Source of the DNA: Bryobacterales bacterium
Lineage (GTDB): Bacteria > Acidobacteriota > Terriglobia > Bryobacterales > Bryobacteraceae
Direction: 5' to 3'
Assembly (NCBI GenBank): GCA_003135055.1
Contig: PLDF01000245.1
Location: forward strand, 1 to 50,928
DNA: 50,928 bases
Shown: piece after piece, positions 48,998-50,928 of the stretch
Numbering within the stretch: position 1 is the first letter of the stretch
How the letters are laid out: each line of letters opens with the position of its first letter
Program-made: the position numbers and the translations under genes
The notes under the pieces: generated by a model
What the model was told of the DNA's origin: nothing
The model's database searches: none
The model's input: the letters and a program-made list of their open reading frames with translations, nothing else

Positions 48998-49090
48998 GAA
49001 AACCGCTTGCTAACGGGGCGCCCTCTGGGCCCGGCTCCGATCGGAGCCACGAACGTAAGGGAGCGTTTTCCGGCAAGAGCACAAAACCGC
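48998..49090 (+). repeat. Palindromic repeat family A, copy 3
   Basis: AAACCGCTTGCTAACGGGGC, GCCCTCTGGGCC, the perfect palindrome GGCTCCGATCGGAGCC, and GTTTTCCGGCAAGAGCACAA. Nearly identical to copy 1 at 19899 (about 90 percent). It lies between the M20 gene and the end of the PQQ dehydrogenase gene. Confidence 0.85.
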
Positions 49091-49116
49091 CCGTTCACAG
49101 CACTGCCGGGAATCCG

Positions 49117-50928
49117 TTATTGAGGACGTTCCAGCGCGAAGGCCATGATGCTGTCGTCGGTCACCGGGTTGTTGAAGAAGCCGCCGCCAGTGGACGTGAT
49201 GACGACATACTGTCTGCCGTCCCGGCCTTGATAGGTCATCGGCGTGGCTTCGGCTGCGCCGCCGAGCTTGAAGGTCCACAGCTCCTTGCCCGTCTTCGCG
49301 TCGAACGCGCGGAAGCGGCCATCGTCGGTCGCGCCAACAAATACCAGCCCTCCGGCAGTCGCAATGGTGCCGCCGTTTCCTGGACGCCCCGTCTTCTGCT
49401 TATCGGCCGGCAGGCTGTCTGTGACCCCAAGCGTCACCCGCCACGCAAACTCGCCTGTGTTCACGTTGACGGCGGTCAACTCTCCCCAGGGTGGTTGCTG
49501 GCACGGCAGTTGCTGCGACGAGTCGGTGCCGGGAATGCTGAGGCGTCCGCCGCCCGGCACGCCTTCGTAAGGGCCGTCCGGATCGACGCGGTTGCCCGTC
49601 CCTTTGGCCAGTGCCCGGCCGCTCTTCGGATCGTGATCCTTCTGGCCTGAGAGCTGCCCCAACTCGTTGGTGTTGACGAACAGAAAGCCCAGCTGCGGAT
49701 TGAACGACGTCCCGCCCCAGTTCACCCCGCCATGGTTGCCGGGGAACTGCACGCGCAGACGGTTGTAAGCGGGCGGAAGGTAAGGCCCGCCGAGCTGCAC
49801 GCCTTCGATGAGCTTCTTGCAGGCCGCTTCCAGTTCGGGCGTGACGGTGGCGATGTCCGCCGCGCTGAACGCCGTCCGAACGAGCGGCGGCGGTTTGAGC
49901 GGGAACGGCTGGGTTTTCGACGAGTGTTCCAGCGGGACCTCGCTTTGCGCCACTGGACGCTCCTCGACGCCATAGATCGGCTTGCCGGTGACGCGATCCA
50001 GGATAAACAGGAGTCCGACCTTGGTATATGCCACGACGGCGGGAATGGTCTTGCCCCCCCGCTTGACGTCGATGAGCGCCGGCGCGCCCGTCAAATCGGC
50101 GTCCCACAGATCGTGGTGAACCAACTGGAAGTGCCAAAGGTACTTCCCGGTATTCGCGTCCGCCGCCACAATGCTGTTGCCGAAAAGGCCGTCACCGGCG
50201 CGGTCGCCGCCGTACTGGTCCACCGAGGGCGCGCCGAACGGCATGTAGACGATGCCACGCTCGGCATCCACGGTGATGAAGCCCCACACATTGACGCCCG
50301 AACGGTTCTTCCAACTGTCTTTGGCCCAGGTGTCGTTATACTTCTCGCCGGCGCGCGGAATGGAATGAAACGTCCAGGCCAGCTTACCGGTGCGCATGTC
50401 CCACGCGCGCACATCGCCGGCAGGCCCGAGCGGCGGGTTTTCCTGCGTGGTGCCGCCCGCGATGACGAGGTTCTTGAACACGATCGGCGGCGAGCTGAGA
50501 CCGTTGCGGCCAGGCAGCCCCTGCATGATCTCGGGAGTATTCATGTTGACGATGCCGTTGTCGCCAAAGGCATCGTTGGGCTTCCCGGTCTTCGCATCCA
50601 GCGAATACAACTTGCCGTCGCTGGAACCGAAGACGATCTGCGCCGGCGTCCGCGCGTCGCCGGGCCAGTATTCGACGCCGCGCGTCGAAGGGCCGCTGGA
50701 GGGGAGTTGAAAGGCCCAGATCTCCTTTCCAGTGGTGGGCTCCAAGGCCACGACGCGGGAATACGGAGTGGACATATACATGGTTCCGTCGATGACGAGG
50801 GGCGTATTTTCGCTCGGGATGAAGCCCGACCCGCCGCGCCCTCGACCACGACCAGGCTGAGCGCCTTCTGGCGCGTCGCCCACGGCGGCGCCAGCGCCTC
50901 GACCGTCTGCCGGGGCGGCGCCGGCGCC
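49117..50928 (-). CDS. PQQ-dependent dehydrogenase (beta-propeller), N-terminus outside the window
   Basis: The last 603 residues are visible; the frame runs off the right edge. PQQ-propeller repeats are clear: VVALEPTTGKEIWAFQLP, VFGSSDGKLYSLDAKTGKPN, VRAWDMRTGKLAWTFHSIPR, AADANTGKYLWHFQLVHHDL and AFDAKTGKELWTFKLGG. HDLWDADLTGAPALIDVKRG and GNHGGVNWGGTSFNPQLGFL are blocks of glucose/alcohol dehydrogenase-type quinoproteins. Known role: periplasmic oxidation of sugars or alcohols with transfer of electrons to the quinone pool. A low-complexity RGRGRGGSG stretch lies near the visible N-terminus. Substrate not predictable. Confidence 0.88.
   Translation of the reverse strand, partial: GAGAAPADGRGAGAAVGDAPEGAQPGRGRGRGGSGFIPSENTPLVIDGTMYMSTPYSRVVALEPTTGKEIWAFQLPSSGPSTRGVEYWPGDARTPAQIVFGSSDGKLYSLDAKTGKPNDAFGDNGIVNMNTPEIMQGLPGRNGLSSPPIVFKNLVIAGGTTQENPPLGPAGDVRAWDMRTGKLAWTFHSIPRAGEKYNDTWAKDSWKNRSGVNVWGFITVDAERGIVYMPFGAPSVDQYGGDRAGDGLFGNSIVAADANTGKYLWHFQLVHHDLWDADLTGAPALIDVKRGGKTIPAVVAYTKVGLLFILDRVTGKPIYGVEERPVAQSEVPLEHSSKTQPFPLKPPPLVRTAFSAADIATVTPELEAACKKLIEGVQLGGPYLPPAYNRLRVQFPGNHGGVNWGGTSFNPQLGFLFVNTNELGQLSGQKDHDPKSGRALAKGTGNRVDPDGPYEGVPGGGRLSIPGTDSSQQLPCQQPPWGELTAVNVNTGEFAWRVTLGVTDSLPADKQKTGRPGNGGTIATAGGLVFVGATDDGRFRAFDAKTGKELWTFKLGGAAEATPMTYQGRDGRQYVVITSTGGGFFNNPVTDDSIMAFALERPQ

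Overview
The window reads as a high-GC chromosome segment of an Acidobacteriota bacterium, most likely from the Bryobacterales/Solibacter group. This is inferred from gene content, not from a marker gene. The signs are the DUF1501 / DUF1549-DUF1553 / WD40-cytochrome gene set, a PQQ beta-propeller dehydrogenase, the C-terminal secretion-type module ending in GTWTVP, the futalosine menaquinone genes and the many short palindromic intergenic repeats. No rRNA, tRNA or CRISPR array was seen.

Layout. 1-2 kb: end of a secreted protein cut by the window edge, a fossil of the same module, and an outer-membrane-like barrel protein. 2-9.8 kb: rluB, a HutI-like amidohydrolase, a secreted M28 peptidase, a lower-GC DUF2971 gene, mqnE and mqnP on the minus strand, and a PP2C phosphatase. 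9.9-12.4 kb: an orphan HigA antitoxin with a stub of its toxin, and two paralogous GNAT acetyltransferases. 12.5-15.8 kb: copZ-like and copA overlapping, then an isolated fliM. 16-19.9 kb: a barrel protein, a fossil region with a Ser/Thr kinase fragment between inverted repeats, a Cys-rich protein, a 56-residue protein and dgt. 20-22.5 kb: a YfgM-like TPR protein, a compact ATPase with a zinc-ribbon partner, and a sugar isomerase/epimerase. 22.8-29.2 kb: lactate permease, a zeta-like kinase toxin, mazEF, the housekeeping run xseB-ispA-tlyA, and a UPF0175/PIN pair whose toxin carries an amber codon. 29.3-37.5 kb: two nearly identical cinA genes from a segmental duplication that also copied the end of an NHL gene. 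An IS1-type transposase fossil and a low-GC pair of secreted proteins separate them. The second cinA belongs to a minus-strand run rimO-yacG-pgpA-NHL-cinA. 38-39 kb: a small membrane protein and a DUF1398 protein. 39.9-47.5 kb: a four-gene extracytoplasmic set (cytochrome-WD40, PPC-type, DUF1549/1553, DUF1501 Tat protein). 47.5-50.9 kb: M20 peptidase and a PQQ dehydrogenase running off the right edge.

Most worth following up are the toxin-antitoxin hot spot beside lctP and the three repeat families. At the hot spot the last ~155 bp of the permease gene are duplicated on either side of the zeta gene. A small out-of-frame ORF with native-looking codon use lies inside the 3' end of that zeta gene. 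Of the repeats, a double-hairpin element recurs around the DUF1501 gene cluster.
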